Shown here: piece by piece, positions 36,326 through 49,638 of the stretch | Layout of the letters: every line of letters starts with the position of its first letter | Numbering within the stretch: position 1 is the first letter of the stretch | Assembly: GCA_943735955.1 (NCBI GenBank) | Contig: OX030967.1 | Coordinates: 1,665,681 to 1,729,680, forward strand | Direction: 5' to 3' | Length of the DNA stretch: 64,000 nucleotides | DNA from: Piscicola geometra | Lineage: Eukaryota; Annelida; Clitellata; Hirudinida; Piscicolidae | The notes under the pieces: generated by a model | Databases searched by the model: none | The model's input: the letters and a program-made list of their open reading frames with translations, nothing else | What the model was told of the DNA's origin: nothing | Program-made: the position numbers and the translations under genes

Positions 36326-39300
36326 TTCATCGTCTTCATCGTCTTCATCGTCTTCACCGTCTTCATCGTCTTCATCGTCTTCATCGTCTTCACCGTCTTC
36401 ACCGTCTTCATCGTCTTCATCGTCTTCACCGTCTTCACCGTCTTCACCGTCTTCACCGTCTTCATCGTCTTCACCGTCTTCACCGTCTTCACCGTCTTCA
36501 CCGTCTTCACCGTCTTCATCGTTTTCACCGTCTTCATCGTCTTCACCGTCTTCATCGTCTTACCGTCTTCATCGTCTTCATCGTTCGTCTTCACCGTCTT
36601 CATCGTCTTCACCGTCTTCATCGTCTTCACCGTCTTCATCGTCTTCACCGTCTTCATCGTCTTCACCGTCTTCATCGTCTTCATCGTTCGTCTTCACCGT
36701 CTTCATCGTCTTCACCGTATTCACCGTATTCATCGTCTTCACCGTTTTCGTCGTCTTCATCGTCTTCACCGTCTTCATCGTCTTCACCGTCTTCATCGTC
36801 TTCACCGTCTTCACCGTCTTCACCGTCTTCATCGTCTTCACCGTCTTCACCGTCTTCATCGTCTTCACCGTCTTCACCGTCTTCACCGTCTTCACCGTCT
36901 TCACCGTCTTTACCGTCTTCATCGTCTTCACCGTCTTCATCGTCTTCATCGTCTTCACCGTCTTCATCGTCTTCACCGTCTTCATCGTCTTCATCGTTCG
37001 TCTTCACCGTCTTCACCGTCTTCACCGTCTTCACCGTCTTCACCGTCTTCATCGTCTTCATCGTCTTCATCGTCTTCACCGTCTTCATCGTCTTCATCGT
37101 TCGTCTTCACCGTCTTCACCGTCTTCATCGTCTTCACCGTCTTCATCGTCTTCATCGTCTTCATCGTCTTCACCGTCTTCACCGTCTTCATCGTCTTCAC
37201 CGTCTTCATCGTCTTCATCGTCTTCACCGTCTTCATCGTCTTCACCGTCTTCACCGTCTTCATCGTCTTCACCGTCTTCATCGTCTTCACCGTCTTCACC
37301 GTCTTCATCGTCTTCACCGTCTTCATCGTCTTCATCGTCTTCATCGTTCGTCTTCACCGTCTTCACCGTCTTCACCGTCTTCACCGTCTTCACCGTCTTC
37401 ATCGTCTTCATCGTCTTCATCGTCTTCACCGTCTTCATCGTCTTCATCGTTCGTCTTCACCGTCTTCACCGTCTTCATCGTCTTCACCGTCTTCATCGTC
37501 TTCATCGTCTTCATCGTCTTCACCGTCTTCACCGTCTTCATCGTCTTCACCGTCTTCATCGTCTTCATCGTCTTCACCGTCTTCATCGTCTTCACCGTCT
37601 TCACCGTCTTCATCGTCTTCACCGTCTTCATCGTCTTCACCGTCTTCACCGTCTTCATCGTCTTCACCGTCTTCATCGTCTTCATCGTCTTCACCGTCTT
37701 CTCCGTCTTCATCGTCTTCACCGTCTTCATCGTTCGTCTTCACCGACTTCACCGTCTTCATCGTCTTCACCGTCTTCATCGTCTTCACCGTCTTCACCGT
37801 CTTCACCGTCTTCATCGTTTTCACCGTCTTCATCGTCTTCACCGTCTTCATCGTCTTCACCGTCTTCATCGTCTTACCGTCTTCATCGTCTTCATCGTTC
37901 GTCTTCACCGTCTTCATCGTCTTCACCGTCTTCATCGTCTTCACCGTCTTCATCGTCTTCACCGTCTTCATCGTCTTCATCGTTCGTCTTCACCGTCTTC
38001 ATCGTCTTCACCGTATTCACCGTATTCATCGTCTTCACCGTTTTCATCGTCTTCATCGTCTTCACCGTCTTCATCGTCTTCACCGTCTTCATCGTCTTCA
38101 CCGTCTTCACCGTCTTCACCGTCTTCATCGTCTTCACCGTCTTCACCGTCTTCATCGTCTTCACCGTCTTCACCGTCTTCACCGTCTTCACCGTCTTCAC
38201 CGTCTTTACCGTCTTCATCGTCTTCACCGTCTTCATCGTCTTCATCGTCTTCACCGTCTTCATCGTCTTCACCGTCTTCATCGTCTTCATCGTTCGTCTT
38301 CACCGTCTTCACCGTCTTCACCGTCTTCACCGTCTTCACCGTCTTCATCGTCTTCATCGTCTTCATCGTCTTCACCGTCTTCATCGTCTTCATCGTTCGT
38401 CTTCACCGTCTTCACCGTCTTCATCGTCTTCACCGTCTTCATCGTCTTCATCGTCTTCATCGTCTTCACCGTCTTCACCGTCTTCATCGTCTTCACCGTC
38501 TTCATCGTCTTCATCGTCTTCACCGTCTTCATCGTCTTCACCGTCTTCACCGTCTTCATCGTCTTCACCGTCTTCATCGTCTTCACCGTCTTCACCGTCT
38601 TCATCGTCTTCACCGTCTTCATCGTCTTCATCGTCTTCACCGTCTTCTCCGTCTTCATCGTCTTCACCGTCTTCATCGTTCGTCTTCACCGACTTCACCG
38701 TCTTCATCGTCTTCACCGTCTTCATCGTCTTCACCGTCTTCACCGTCTTCACCGTCTTCATCGTTTTCACCGTCTTCATCGTCTTCACCGTCTTCATCGT
38801 CTTCACCGTCTTCATCGTCTTCATCGTTCGTCTTCACCGTCTTCATCGTCTTCACCGTCTTCATCGTCTTCACCGTCTTCATCGTCTTCATCGTTCGTCT
38901 TCACCGTCTTCATCGTCTTCACCGTATTCACCGTATTCATCGTCTTCACCGTTTTCATCGTCTTCATCGTCTTCACCGTCTTCATCGTCTTCATCGTTCG
39001 TCTTCACCGTCTTCACCGTCTTCATCGTCTTCACCGTCTTCATCGTCTTCACCGTCTTCATCGTCTTCACCGTCTTCACCGTCTTCACCGTCTTCATCGT
39101 CTTCACCGTCTTCACCGTCTTCATCGTCTTCATCGTCTTCACCGTCTTCACCGTCTTCACCGTCTTCACCGTCTTTACCGTCTTCATCGTCTTCACCGTC
39201 TTCATCGTCGTCATCGTCTTCACCGTCTTCATCGTCTTCACCGTCTTCATCGTCTTCATCGTTCGTCTTCACCGTCTTCACCGTCTTCACCGTCTTCACC

Positions 39301-42300
39301 GTCTTCACCGTCTTCATCGTCTTCATCGTCTTCATCGTCTTCACCGTCTTCATCGTCTTCATCGTTCGTCTTCACCGTCTTCACCGTCTTCATCGTCTTC
39401 ACCGTCTTCATCGTCTTCATCGTCTTCATCGTCTTCACCGTCTTCACCGTCTTCACCGTCTTCATCGTCTTCACCGTCTTCACCGTCTTCATCGTCTTCA
39501 CCGTCTTCATCGTCTTCATCGTCTTCACCGTCTTCATCGTCTTCACCGTCTTCACCGTCTTCATCGTCTTCACCGTCTTCATCGTCTTCACCGTCTTCAC
39601 CGTCTTCATCGTCTTCACCGTCTTCATCGTCTTCATCGTCTTCACCGTCTTCACCGTCTTCATCGTCTTCACCGTCTTCAGCGTTCGTCTTCACCGACTT
39701 CACCGTCTTCATCGTCTTCACCGTCTTCATCGTCTTCACCGTCTTCACCGTCTTCACCGTCTTCACCGTCTTCACCGTCTTCATCGTCTTCACCGTCTTC
39801 ATCGTCTTCACCGTCTTCATCGTCTTCACCGTCTTCATCGTCTTCATCGTTCGTCTTCATCGTCTTCATCGTCTTCATCGTCTTCACCGTCTTCATCGTC
39901 TTCACCGTCTTCATCGTCTTCATCGTTCGTCTTCACCGTCTTCATCGTCTTCACCGTATTCACCGTATTCATCGTCTTCACCGTTTTCATAGTCTTCATC
40001 GTCTTCACCGTCTTCATCGTCTTCATCGTTCATCTTAACCGTCTTCACCGTCTTCATCGTCTTCACCGTCTTCATCGTCTTCACCGTCTTCATCGTCTTC
40101 ACCGTCTTCATCGTCTTCATCGTTCGTCTTCACCGTCTTCATCGTCTTCACCGTATTCACCGTATTCATCGTCTTCACCGTTTTCATCGTCTTCATCGTC
40201 TTCACCGTCTTCATCGTCTTCATCGTTCGTCTTCACCGTCTTCACCGTCTTCATCGTCTTCACCGTCTTCATCGTCTTCACCGTCTTCATCGTCTTCACC
40301 GTCTTCACCGTCTTCACCGTCTTCATCGTCTTCACCGTCTTCACCGTCTTCACCGTCTTCATCGTCTTCATCGTCTTCACCGTCTTCACCGTCTTCACCG
40401 TCTTCACCGTCTTTACCGTCTTCATCGTCTTCACCGTCTTCATCGTCGTCATCGTCTTCACCGTCTTCATCGTCTTCACCGTCTTCATCGTCTTCATCGT
40501 TCGTCTTCACCGTCTTCACCGTCTTCACCGTCTTCACCGTCTTCACCGTCTTCATCGTCTTCATCGTCTTCATCGTCTTCACCGTCTTCATCGTCTTCAT
40601 CGTTCGTCTTCACCGTCTTCACCGTCTTCATCGTCTTCACCGTCTTCATCGTCTTCATCGTCTTCATCGTCTTCACCGTCTTCACCGTCTTCACCGTCTT
40701 CATCGTCTTCACCGTCTTCACCGTCTTCATCGTCTTCACCGTCTTCATCGTCTTCATCGTCTTCACCGTCTTCATCGTCTTCACCGTCTTCACCGTCTTC
40801 ATCGTCTTCACCGTCTTCATCGTCTTCACCGTCTTCACCGTCTTCATCGTCTTCACCGTCTTCATCGTCTTCATCGTCTTCACCGTCTTCACCGTCTTCA
40901 CCGTCTTCAGCGTTCGTCTTCACCGACTTCACCGTCTTCATCGTCTTCACCGTCTTCATCGTCTTCACCGTCTTCACCGTCTTCACCGTCTTCACCGTCT
41001 TCACCGTCTTCATCGTCTTCACCGTCTTCATCGTCTTCACCGTCTTCATCGTCTTCACCGTCTTCATCGTCTTCATCGTTCGTCTTCATCGTCTTCATCG
41101 TCTTCATCGTCTTCACCGTCTTCATCGTCTTCACCGTCTTCATCGTCTTCATCGTTCGTCTTCACCGTCTTCATCGTCTTCACCGTATTCACCGTATTCA
41201 TCGTCTTCACCGTTTTCATCGTCTTCATCGTCTTCACCGTCTTCATCGTCTTCATCGTTCATCTTAACCGTCTTCACCGTCTTCATCGTCTTCACCGTCT
41301 TCATCGTCTTCACCGTCTTCATCGTCTTCACCGTCTTCACCGTCTTCACCGTCTTCACCGTCTTCACCGTCTTCATCGTCTTCACCGTCTTCATCGTCTT
41401 CATCGTCTTCACCGTCTTCATCGTCTTCACTGTCTTCATCGTCTTCATCGTTCGTCTTCACCGTCTTCACCGTCTTCACCGTCTTCACCGTCTTCACCGT
41501 CTTCATCGTCTTCATAGTCTTCATCGTCTTCACCGTCTTCATCGTCTTCATCGTTCGTCTTCACCGTCTTCACCGTCTTCACCGTCTTCACCGTCTTCAT
41601 CGTCTTCATCGTCTTCATCGTCTTCACCGTCTTCATCGTCTTCATCGTTCGTCTTCACCGTCTTCACCGTCTTCATCGTCTTCACCGTCTTCATCGTCTT
41701 CATCGTCTTCATCGTCTTCACCGTCTTCACCGTCTTCACCGTCTTCATCGTCTTCACCGTCTTCACCGTCTTCATCGTCTTCACCGTCTTCATCGTCTTC
41801 ATCGTCTTCACCGTCTTCATCGTCTTCACCGTCTTCACCGTCTTCATCGTCTTCACCGTCTTCATCGTCTTCACCGTCTTCACCGTCTTCATCGTCTTCA
41901 CCGTCTTCATCGTCTTCATCGTCTTCACCGTCTTCACCGTCTTCATCGTCTTCACCGTCTTCAGCGTTCGTCTTCACCGACTTCACCGTCTTCATCGTCT
42001 TCATCTTCTTCATCGTCTTCACCGTCTTCACCGTCTTCACCGTCTTCACCGTCTTCACCGTCTTCATCGTCTTCACCGTCTTCATCGTCTTCACCGTCTT
42101 CATCGTCTTCACCGTCTTCATCGTCTTCATCGTTCGTCTTCATCGTCTTCATCGTCTTCATCGTCTTCACCGTCTTCATCGTCTTCACCGTCTTCATCGT
42201 CTTCACCGTCTTCATCGTCTTCATCGTTCGTCTTCACCGTCTTCACCGTCTTCACCGTATTCACCGTATTCATCGTCTTCACCGTTTTCATCGTCTTCAT

Positions 42301-45300
42301 CGTCTTCACCGTCTTCATCGTCTTCATCTTTCATCTTAACCGTCTTCACCGTCTTCATCGTCTTCACCGTCTTCATCGTCTTCACCGTCTTCATCGTCTT
42401 CACCGTCTTCACCGTCTTCACCGTCTTCACCGTCTTCACCGTCTTCATCGTCTTCACCGTCTTCATCGTCTTCATCGTCTTCACCGTCTTCATCGTCTTC
42501 ACTGTCTTCATCGTCTTCATCGTTCGTCTTCACCGTCTTCACCGTCTTCACCGTCTTCACCGTCTTCACCGTCTTCACCGTCTTCATCGTCTTCATCGTC
42601 TTCATCGTCTTCACCGTCTTCATCGTCTTCATCGTTCGTCTTCACCGTCTTCACCGTCTTCATCGTCTTCACCGTCTTCATCGTCTTCACCGTCTTCATC
42701 GTCTTCACCGTCTTCACCGTCTTCACCGTCTTCACCGTCTTCATCGTCTTCACCGTCTTCACCGTCTTCATCGTCTTCACCGTCTTCATCGTCTTCATCG
42801 TCTTCACCGTCTTCATCGTCTTCACCGTCTTCACCGTCTTCATCGTCTTCACCGTCTTCATCGTCTTCACCGTCTTCACCGTCTTCATCGTCTTCACCGT
42901 CTTCATCGTCTTCACCGTCTTCATCGTCTTCATCGTTCGTCTTCACCGTCTTCATCGTCTTCACCGTCACCATCGTCTTCACCGTCTTCATCGTCTTCAC
43001 CGTCTTCATCGTCTTCATCGTTCGTCTTCACCGTCTTCATCGTCTTCACCGTCTTCATCGTCTTCACCGTTTTCATCGTCTTCATCGTCTTCACCGTCTT
43101 CATCGTCTTCATCGTTCGTCTTCACCGTTTTCACCGTCTTCACCGTCTTCATCGTCTTCACCGTCTTCATCGTCTTCACCGTCTTCACCGTCTTCATCTT
43201 CTTCACCGTCTTCACCGTCTTCACCGTCTTCACCGTCTTCATCGTCCTCACCGTCTTCATCGTCTTCACCGTCTTCATCGTCTTCATCGTTCGTCTTCAC
43301 CGTCTTCATCGTTTTCACCGTCTTCATCGTCTTCACCGTCTTCATCGTCTTCATCGTTCGTCTTCACCGTCTTCACCGTCTTCATCGTCTTCACCGTCTT
43401 CATCGTCTTCACCGTCTTCATCGTCTTCACCGTCTTCATCGTCTTCACGGTTTTCATCGTCTTCATCGTCTTCACCGTCTTCATCGTCTTCATCGTTCGT
43501 CTTCACCGTCTTCACCGTCTTCATCGTTTTCACCGTCTCCATCGTCTTCACCGTCTTCATCGTCTTCACCGTCTTCATCGTCTTCATCGTCTTCACCGTC
43601 TTCATCGTCTTCACCGTCTTCATCGTCTTCATCGTTCGTCTTCACCGTCTTCACCGTCTTCATCGTCTTCACCGTCTTCATCGTCTTCACCGTTTTCATC
43701 GTCTTCATCGTCTTCACCGTCTTCATCGTCTTCATCGTTCGTCTTCACCGTCTTCACCGTCTTCATCGTCTTCACCGTCTTCATCGTCTTCACCGTCTTC
43801 ATCGTCTTCACCGTCTTCATCGTCTTCACCGTCTTCATCGTTCGTCTTCACCGTCTTCATCGTCTTCGCCGTCTTCATCGTCTTCACCGTTTTCATCGTC
43901 TTCATCGTCTTCACCGTCTTCATCGTTCGTCTTCACCGTCTTCACCGTCTTCACCGTCTTCACCGTCTTCATCGTCTTCATCGTCTTCACCGTCTTCACC
44001 GTCTTCATCGTCTTCACCGTCTTCCCCGTCTTCACCGTCTTCACCGTCTTGACCGTCTTCACCGTCTTCATCGTCCTCACCGTCTTCATCGTCTTCACCG
44101 TCTTCATCGTCTTCATCGTTCGTCTTCACCGTCTTCATCGTTTTCACCGTCTTCATCGTCTTCACCGTCTTCATCGTCTTCATCGTTCGTCTTCACCGTC
44201 TTCACCGTCTTCATCGTCTTCACCGTCTTCATCGTCTTCATCGTTCGTCTTCACCGTCTTCACCGTCTTCATCGTCTTCACCGTCTTCATCATCTTCACC
44301 GTCTTCATCGTCTTCACCGTCTTCATCGTCTTCACCGTCTTCATCGTCTTCATCGTCTTCACCGTCTTCATCGTCTTCACCGTCTTCATCGTCTTCATCG
44401 TTCGTCTTCACCGTCTTCACCGTCTTCATCGTCTTCACCGTCTTCATCGTCTTCATCGTTCGTCTTCACCGTCTTCACCGTCTTCACCGTCTTCATCGTC
44501 TTCACCGTCTTCATCGTCTTCACCGTCTTCATCGTCTTCACCGTCTTCACCGTTTTCACCGTCTTCACCGTCTTCACCGTCTTCTCCGTCTTCATCGTTC
44601 GTCTTCATCGTTCGTCTTCATCGTCTTCACAGTCTTCACCGTCTTCATCGTCTTCATCGTCTTCACCGTCTTCATCGTCTTCACCGTTTTCATCGTCTTC
44701 ATCGTCTTCACCGTCTTCATCGTCTTCATCGTTCGTCTTCACCGTCTTCACCGTCTTCATCGTCTTCACCGTCTTCATCGTCTTCACCGTCTTCATCGTC
44801 TTCACCGTCTTCATCGTCTTCACCGTCTTCATCGTCTTCACCGTCTTTACCGTCTTCACCGTCTTCACCGTCTTCACCGTCTTCTCCGTCTTCATCGTTC
44901 GTCTTCATCGTCTTCACCGTCTTCACCGTCTTCATCGTCTTCATCGTCTTCATCGTCTTCACCGTCTTCATCGTCTTCATCGTCTTCATCGTCTTCATTG
45001 TCTTCATCGTCTTCATCGTCTTCATCGTCTTCATCGTCTTCACCGTCTTCATCGTCTTCACCGTCTTCATCGTCTTCATCGTTCGTCTTCACCGTCTTCA
45101 TCGTCTTCACCGTCTTCATCGTCTTCACCGTCTTCATCGTCTTCACCGTCTTCATCGTCTTCATCGTTCGTCTTCACCGTCTTCATCGTCTTCACCGTCT
45201 TCATCGTCTTCACCGTTTTCATCGTCTTCATCGTCTTCACCGTCTTCATCGTCTTCATCGTTCGTCTTCACCGTCTTCACCGTCTTCATCGTCTTCACCG

Positions 45301-48288
45301 TCTTCATCGTCTTCACCGTCTTCACCGTCTTCATCGTCTTCACCGTCTTCACCGTCTTCACCGTCTTCACCGTCTTCATCGTCCTCACCGTCTTCATCGT
45401 CTTCACCGTCTTCATCGTCTTCATCGTTCGTCTTCACCGTCTTCACCGTCTTCATCGTCTTCACCGTCTTCATCGTCTTCACCGTCTTCATCGTCTTCAC
45501 CGTTTTCATCGTCTTCATCGTCTTCACCGTCTTCATCGTCTTCATCGTTCGTCTTCACCGTCTTCACCGTCTTCATCGTCTTCACCGTCTTCATCGTCTT
45601 CACCGTCTTCATCGTCTTCACCGTCTTCATCGTCTTCACCGTCTTCATCGTCTTCATCGTCTTCACCGTCTTCATCGTCTTCACCGTCTTCATCGTCTTC
45701 ATCGTTCGTCTTCACCGTCTTCACCGTCTTCATCGTCTTCACCGTCTTCACCGTTTTCATCGTCTTCATCGTCTTCACCGTCTTCATCGTCTTCATCGTT
45801 CGTCTTCACCGTCTTCACCGTCTTCATCGTCTTCACCGTCTTCATCGTCTTCACCGTCTTCATCGTCTTCACCGTCTTCATCGTCTTCACCGTCTTCATC
45901 GTCTTCACCGTCTTCATCGTCTTCACCGTCTTCATCGTCTTCACCGTCTTCATCGTCTTCACCGTCTTCATCGTCTTCACCGTCTTCATCGTCTTCATCG
46001 TTCGTCTTCACCGTCTTCATCGTCTTCGCCGTCTTCATCGTCTTCACCGTTTTCATCGTCTTCATCGTCTTCACCGTCTTCATCGTTCGTCTTCACCGTC
46101 TTCACCGTCTTCACCGTCTTCATCGTCTTCATCGTCTTCACCGTCTTCACCGTCTTCATCGTCTTCACCGTCTTCCCCGTCTTCACCGTCTTCACCGTCT
46201 TCACCGTCTTCATCGTCCTCACCGTCTTCATCGTCTTTACCGTCTTCATCGTCTTCATCGTTCGTCTTCACCGTCTTCATCGTTTTCACCGTCTTCACCG
46301 TCTTCACCGTCTTCATCGTCTTCACCGTCTTCATCGTCTTCACCGTCTTCACCGTCTTCATCGTCTTCACCGTCTTCACCGTCTTCACCGTCTTCACCGT
46401 CTTCATCGTCCTCACCGTCTTCATCGTCTTCACCGTCTTCATCGTCTTCATCGTTCGTCTTCACCGTCTTCATCGTTTTCACCGTCTTCATCGTCTGCAC
46501 CGTCTTCATCGTCTTCATCGTTCGTCTTCACCGTCTTCACCGTCTTCATCGTCTTCACCGTCTTCATCGTCTTCACCGTCTTCATCGTCTTCACCGTTTT
46601 CATCGTCTTCATCGTCTTCACCGTCTTCATCGTCTTCATCGTTCGTCTTCACCGTCTTCACCGTCTTCATCGTCTTCACCGTCTTCATCGTCTTCACCGT
46701 CTTCATCGTCTTCACCGTCTTCATCGTCTTCACCGTCTTCATCGTCTTCATCGTCTTCACCGTCTTCATCGTCTTCACCGTCTTCATCGTCTTCATCGTT
46801 CGTCTTCACCGTCTTCACCGTCTTCATCGTCTTCACCGTCTTCACCGTTTTCATCGTCTTCATCGTCTTCACCGTCTTCATCGTCTTCATCGTTCGTCTT
46901 CACCGTCTTCACCGTCTTCATCGTCTTCACCGTCTTCATCGTCTTCACCGTCTTCATCGTCTTCACCGTCTTCATCGTCTTCACCGTCTTCATCGTCTTC
47001 ACCGTCTTCATCGTCTTCATCGTTCGTCTTCACCGTCTTCATCGTCTTCGCCGTCTTCATCGTCTTCACCGTTTTCATCGTCTTCATCGTCTTCACCGTC
47101 TTCATCGTTCGTCTTCACCGTCTTCACCGTCTTCACCGTCTTCATCGTCTTCATCGTCTTCACCGTCTTCACCGTCTTCATCGTCTTCACCGTCTTCCCC
47201 GTCTTCACCGTCTTCACCGTCTTCACCGTCTTCACCGTCTTCATCGTCCTCACCGTCTTCATCGTCCTCACCGTCTTCATCGTCTTCATCGTTCGTCTTC
47301 ACCGTCTTCATCGTTTTCACCGTCTTCATCGTCTTCACCGTCTTCATCGTCTTCATCGTTCGTCTTCACCGTCTTCACCGTCTTCATCGTCTTCACCGTC
47401 TTCATCGTCTTCATCGTTCGTCTTCACCGTCTTCACCGTCTTCATCGTCTTCACCGTCTTCATCGTCTTCACCGTCTTCATCGTCTTCACCGTCTTCATC
47501 GTCTTCACCGTCTTCATCGTCTTCATCGTCTTCACCGTCTTCACCGTCTTCATCGTCTTCATCGTTCGTCTTCACCGTCTTCACCGTCTTCATCGTCTTC
47601 ACCGTCTTCATCGTCTTCACCGTTTTCATCGTCTTCATCGTCTTCACCGTCTTCATCGTCTTCATCGTTCGTCTTCACCGTCTTCACCGTCTTCACCGTC
47701 TTCATCGTCTTCACCGTCTTCATCGTCTTCACCGTCTTCATCGTCTTCACCGTCTTCACCGTCTTCACCGTCTTCACCGTCTTCTCCGTCTTCATCGTTC
47801 GTCTTCATCGTCTTCACAGTCTTCACCGTCTTCATCGTCTTCATCGTCTTCACCGTCTTCATCGTCTTCACCGTTTTCATCGTCTTCATCGTCTTCACCG
47901 TCTTCATCGTCTTCATCGTTCGTCTTCACCGTCTTCACCGTCTTCATCGTCTTCACCGTCTTCATCGTCTTCACCGTCTTCATCGTCTTCACCGTCTTCA
48001 CCGTCTTCACCGTCTTCACCGTCTTCTCCGTCTTCATCGTTCGTCTTCATCGTCTTCACCGTCTTCACCGTCTTCATCGTCTTCATCGTCTTCATCGTCT
48101 TCACCGTCTTCATCGTCTTCATCGTCTTCATCGTCTTCATCGTCTTCATCGTCTTCATCGTCTTCATCGTCTTCACCGTCTTCATCGTCTTCATCGTCTT
48201 CATCGTCTTCATCGTCTTCATCGTCTTCATCGTCTTCATCGTCTTCACCGTCTTCATCGTCTTCATCGTCTTCATCGTCTTCATCGTC
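36326..48288. repeat. Minisatellite array 7, (GTCTTCAYC)n, 12 kb
   Basis: This is the largest array. Higher-order copies include offset 350 (37091 and 37441), offset 1296 (36681-37097 and 37977-38393), offset 1229 (a CAGCG marker at 39679 and 40908, with a further copy at 41962) and offset 1094 (45421-45796 and 46515-46890). A TATTCACCGTATTC variant occurs repeatedly here and again in array 10 (about 60021). Rare 8-bp GTCTTACC units sit at 36557-36564 and 37871-37878. An unbroken + frame of about 12 kb crosses it; its first codon is TTG and its content is only the repeat read in three successive phases. Confidence 0.97.
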
Positions 48289-48344
48289 TTGCAACCATAC
48301 TTCCCCCGGAATCAAAAATCTTTGGTTTCCCGGAGACTGCCCGC
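48289..48344 (-). pseudogene. Central 18S rRNA fragment, block G
   Basis: This is a standard copy. The downstream flank reads CCTAAACTAAGG in place of CCTTAACTAAGG. Confidence 0.88.
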
Positions 48345-48538
48345 GGGGTCATATCTACCCTTTTTCCTAAACTAAGGGGGGTGAATAAGCAAAAAAAAAT
48401 TTAATTACGATAAATAGACGATATTATCGAAACGAGTTGTTAATACACTAAGTGAGCGGTCATCGAGGGAGATAGGAGATGCGACGGCGGATGCCGTTGA
48501 AAAACTTGAATGGTCTTAGAAAATTAAGAGTAAATTTA
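48345..48538. other. Spacer L, block G
   Basis: It contains GATATTATCG and TTGAATGGTCTTAGAAAA; the latter is shared with block H. Confidence 0.8.
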
Positions 48539-49449
48539 CAGATTATAATCGCGTTTCAATGGGACCCAAGCCGATTAAAGCATGTTTTCTCGCGCATTCG
48601 ACCGGAGCGGCGAGGATCTCGGCCTAGCGTGGAATTTCATTGCCAGTGAAATTTTTTTTAAAATGAAGTTTTTAAAAAATCTTTCGTTCAATCATGAGAC
48701 AAATTTGCGCGCCTGCTGCCTTCCTTGGATGTGGTAGCCGTTTCTCATGCTCCCTCTCAGGAATCGAACCCTGATTCCCCGTTACCCGTTACAACCGTGG
48801 TAAGCATATCACATACCATCGAAAGTTGATAGAGCACACACTTGAAAGATCTGTCGCCGACGCTAGGTCGTGCGATCAGCCGTAATTTATTCAGAGTCAC
48901 CAAAATTTACGAGCCGAATCTTTGAGACAAGCATATAACTACTGGCAGGATCAACCAGGTAATACACGAGCAAGAAGACTAGCGTCGCTGGCCTAAAGTC
49001 GACGAGTCTTCTAGTCGCCTTCGATAGTCGTCGCCGCTCGTAAAAGCGGCTATATCGAAGATAATTTATCAGCTTTGAATCTCTGCTTTACCGAGATCGA
49101 GTGATGATGATAGGAGATCACGCGCTTATTGCCGCTAATAGACGTCCCCTTGAACGGTTAGCCTATCTTAAGCGAATAAGCAGCGCATCAGGCCAGTGGG
49201 GAATAACAAACGTTCAAGGTGCTTTTTGAGAAACTCGTTTCGAGCTCAAAATATTTGATCGGTCAGTCTTTTTATAATCGTTTACAGATTATAATCGCGT
49301 TTCAATGGGACCCAAGCCGGTGAAGGCATGTTTTCTCGCGCATTCGACCGGAGCGGTGAGGATCTCGGCCTAGCGTGGAATTTCATTGCCGGTGAAAATT
49401 TTTTTAAATAAAAATTTTAAAAAATCTTTCGTTCAATCATGAGACAAAT
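48539..49449 (-). repeat. 746-bp rDNA-derived unit, block G (1 full + 1 truncated)
   Basis: The full unit is 48539-49284 and the truncated one 49285-49449. The LINE insertion lies in the tail that follows. Confidence 0.92.
48702..48961 (-). pseudogene. 18S rRNA 5'-region fragment, unit G1
   Basis: 18S nt 1 is at 48961. It is a first unit by leader sequence (GCCGATTAAAGC) but has the later-unit 18S form (GTAATTTATTC, AATCGAACC), which suggests a mosaic. It has CTCTCAGGAATC and GATAGAGCAC. Confidence 0.9.
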
Positions 49450-49575
49450 CTCAAAATAAGTTCATTTGACAAGAGTTGCCATTTGAAACTTTATTATCTT
49501 GAGTTTCGAAGCATGCCTATACCTATAGAATATACAAGAGTTAACTAGCGTGAGACATCGAGTTTCAATTTTTGT
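49450..49575. other. Tail T, block G, left part (interrupted)
   Basis: The first 126 bp of the 206-bp tail end at TTTTTGT, where the retrotransposon begins. Confidence 0.85.
49573..49575. repeat. Possible 3-bp target duplication (TGT), left copy
   Basis: TGT occurs on both sides of the LINE (49573-49575 and 51506-51508). The uninterrupted tail elsewhere has it once, and counting it once restores the normal 206-bp tail (126 + 80). It may equally be microhomology. Confidence 0.5.
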
Positions 49576-49600
49576 AGTAGTAGTATAGTAGTAGTAGTAT
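49576..49600 (-). repeat. Simple-repeat 3' tail of the LINE
   Basis: On the + strand this is AGT-type triplets with one interruption; on the element's strand it is (ACT/TAC)n. A microsatellite rather than poly(A) terminus is known from several LINE groups. Confidence 0.7.
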
Positions 49601-49638
49601 TTATAGTGCCTTTGTCTCGACACTTCAAATCTTTTTCT

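Noticed and set aside
36281..48370. A 4029-codon open frame, and similar giant + strand frames over the other arrays (for example 242-5410, 8505-13400, 16132-20613), as protein genes
   Set aside because: The frames follow from a 9-bp unit without stops. Starts are TTG or repeat-internal codons, all three + phases are equally open, phase changes at every GTTC, and they end by running into the 18S relic.
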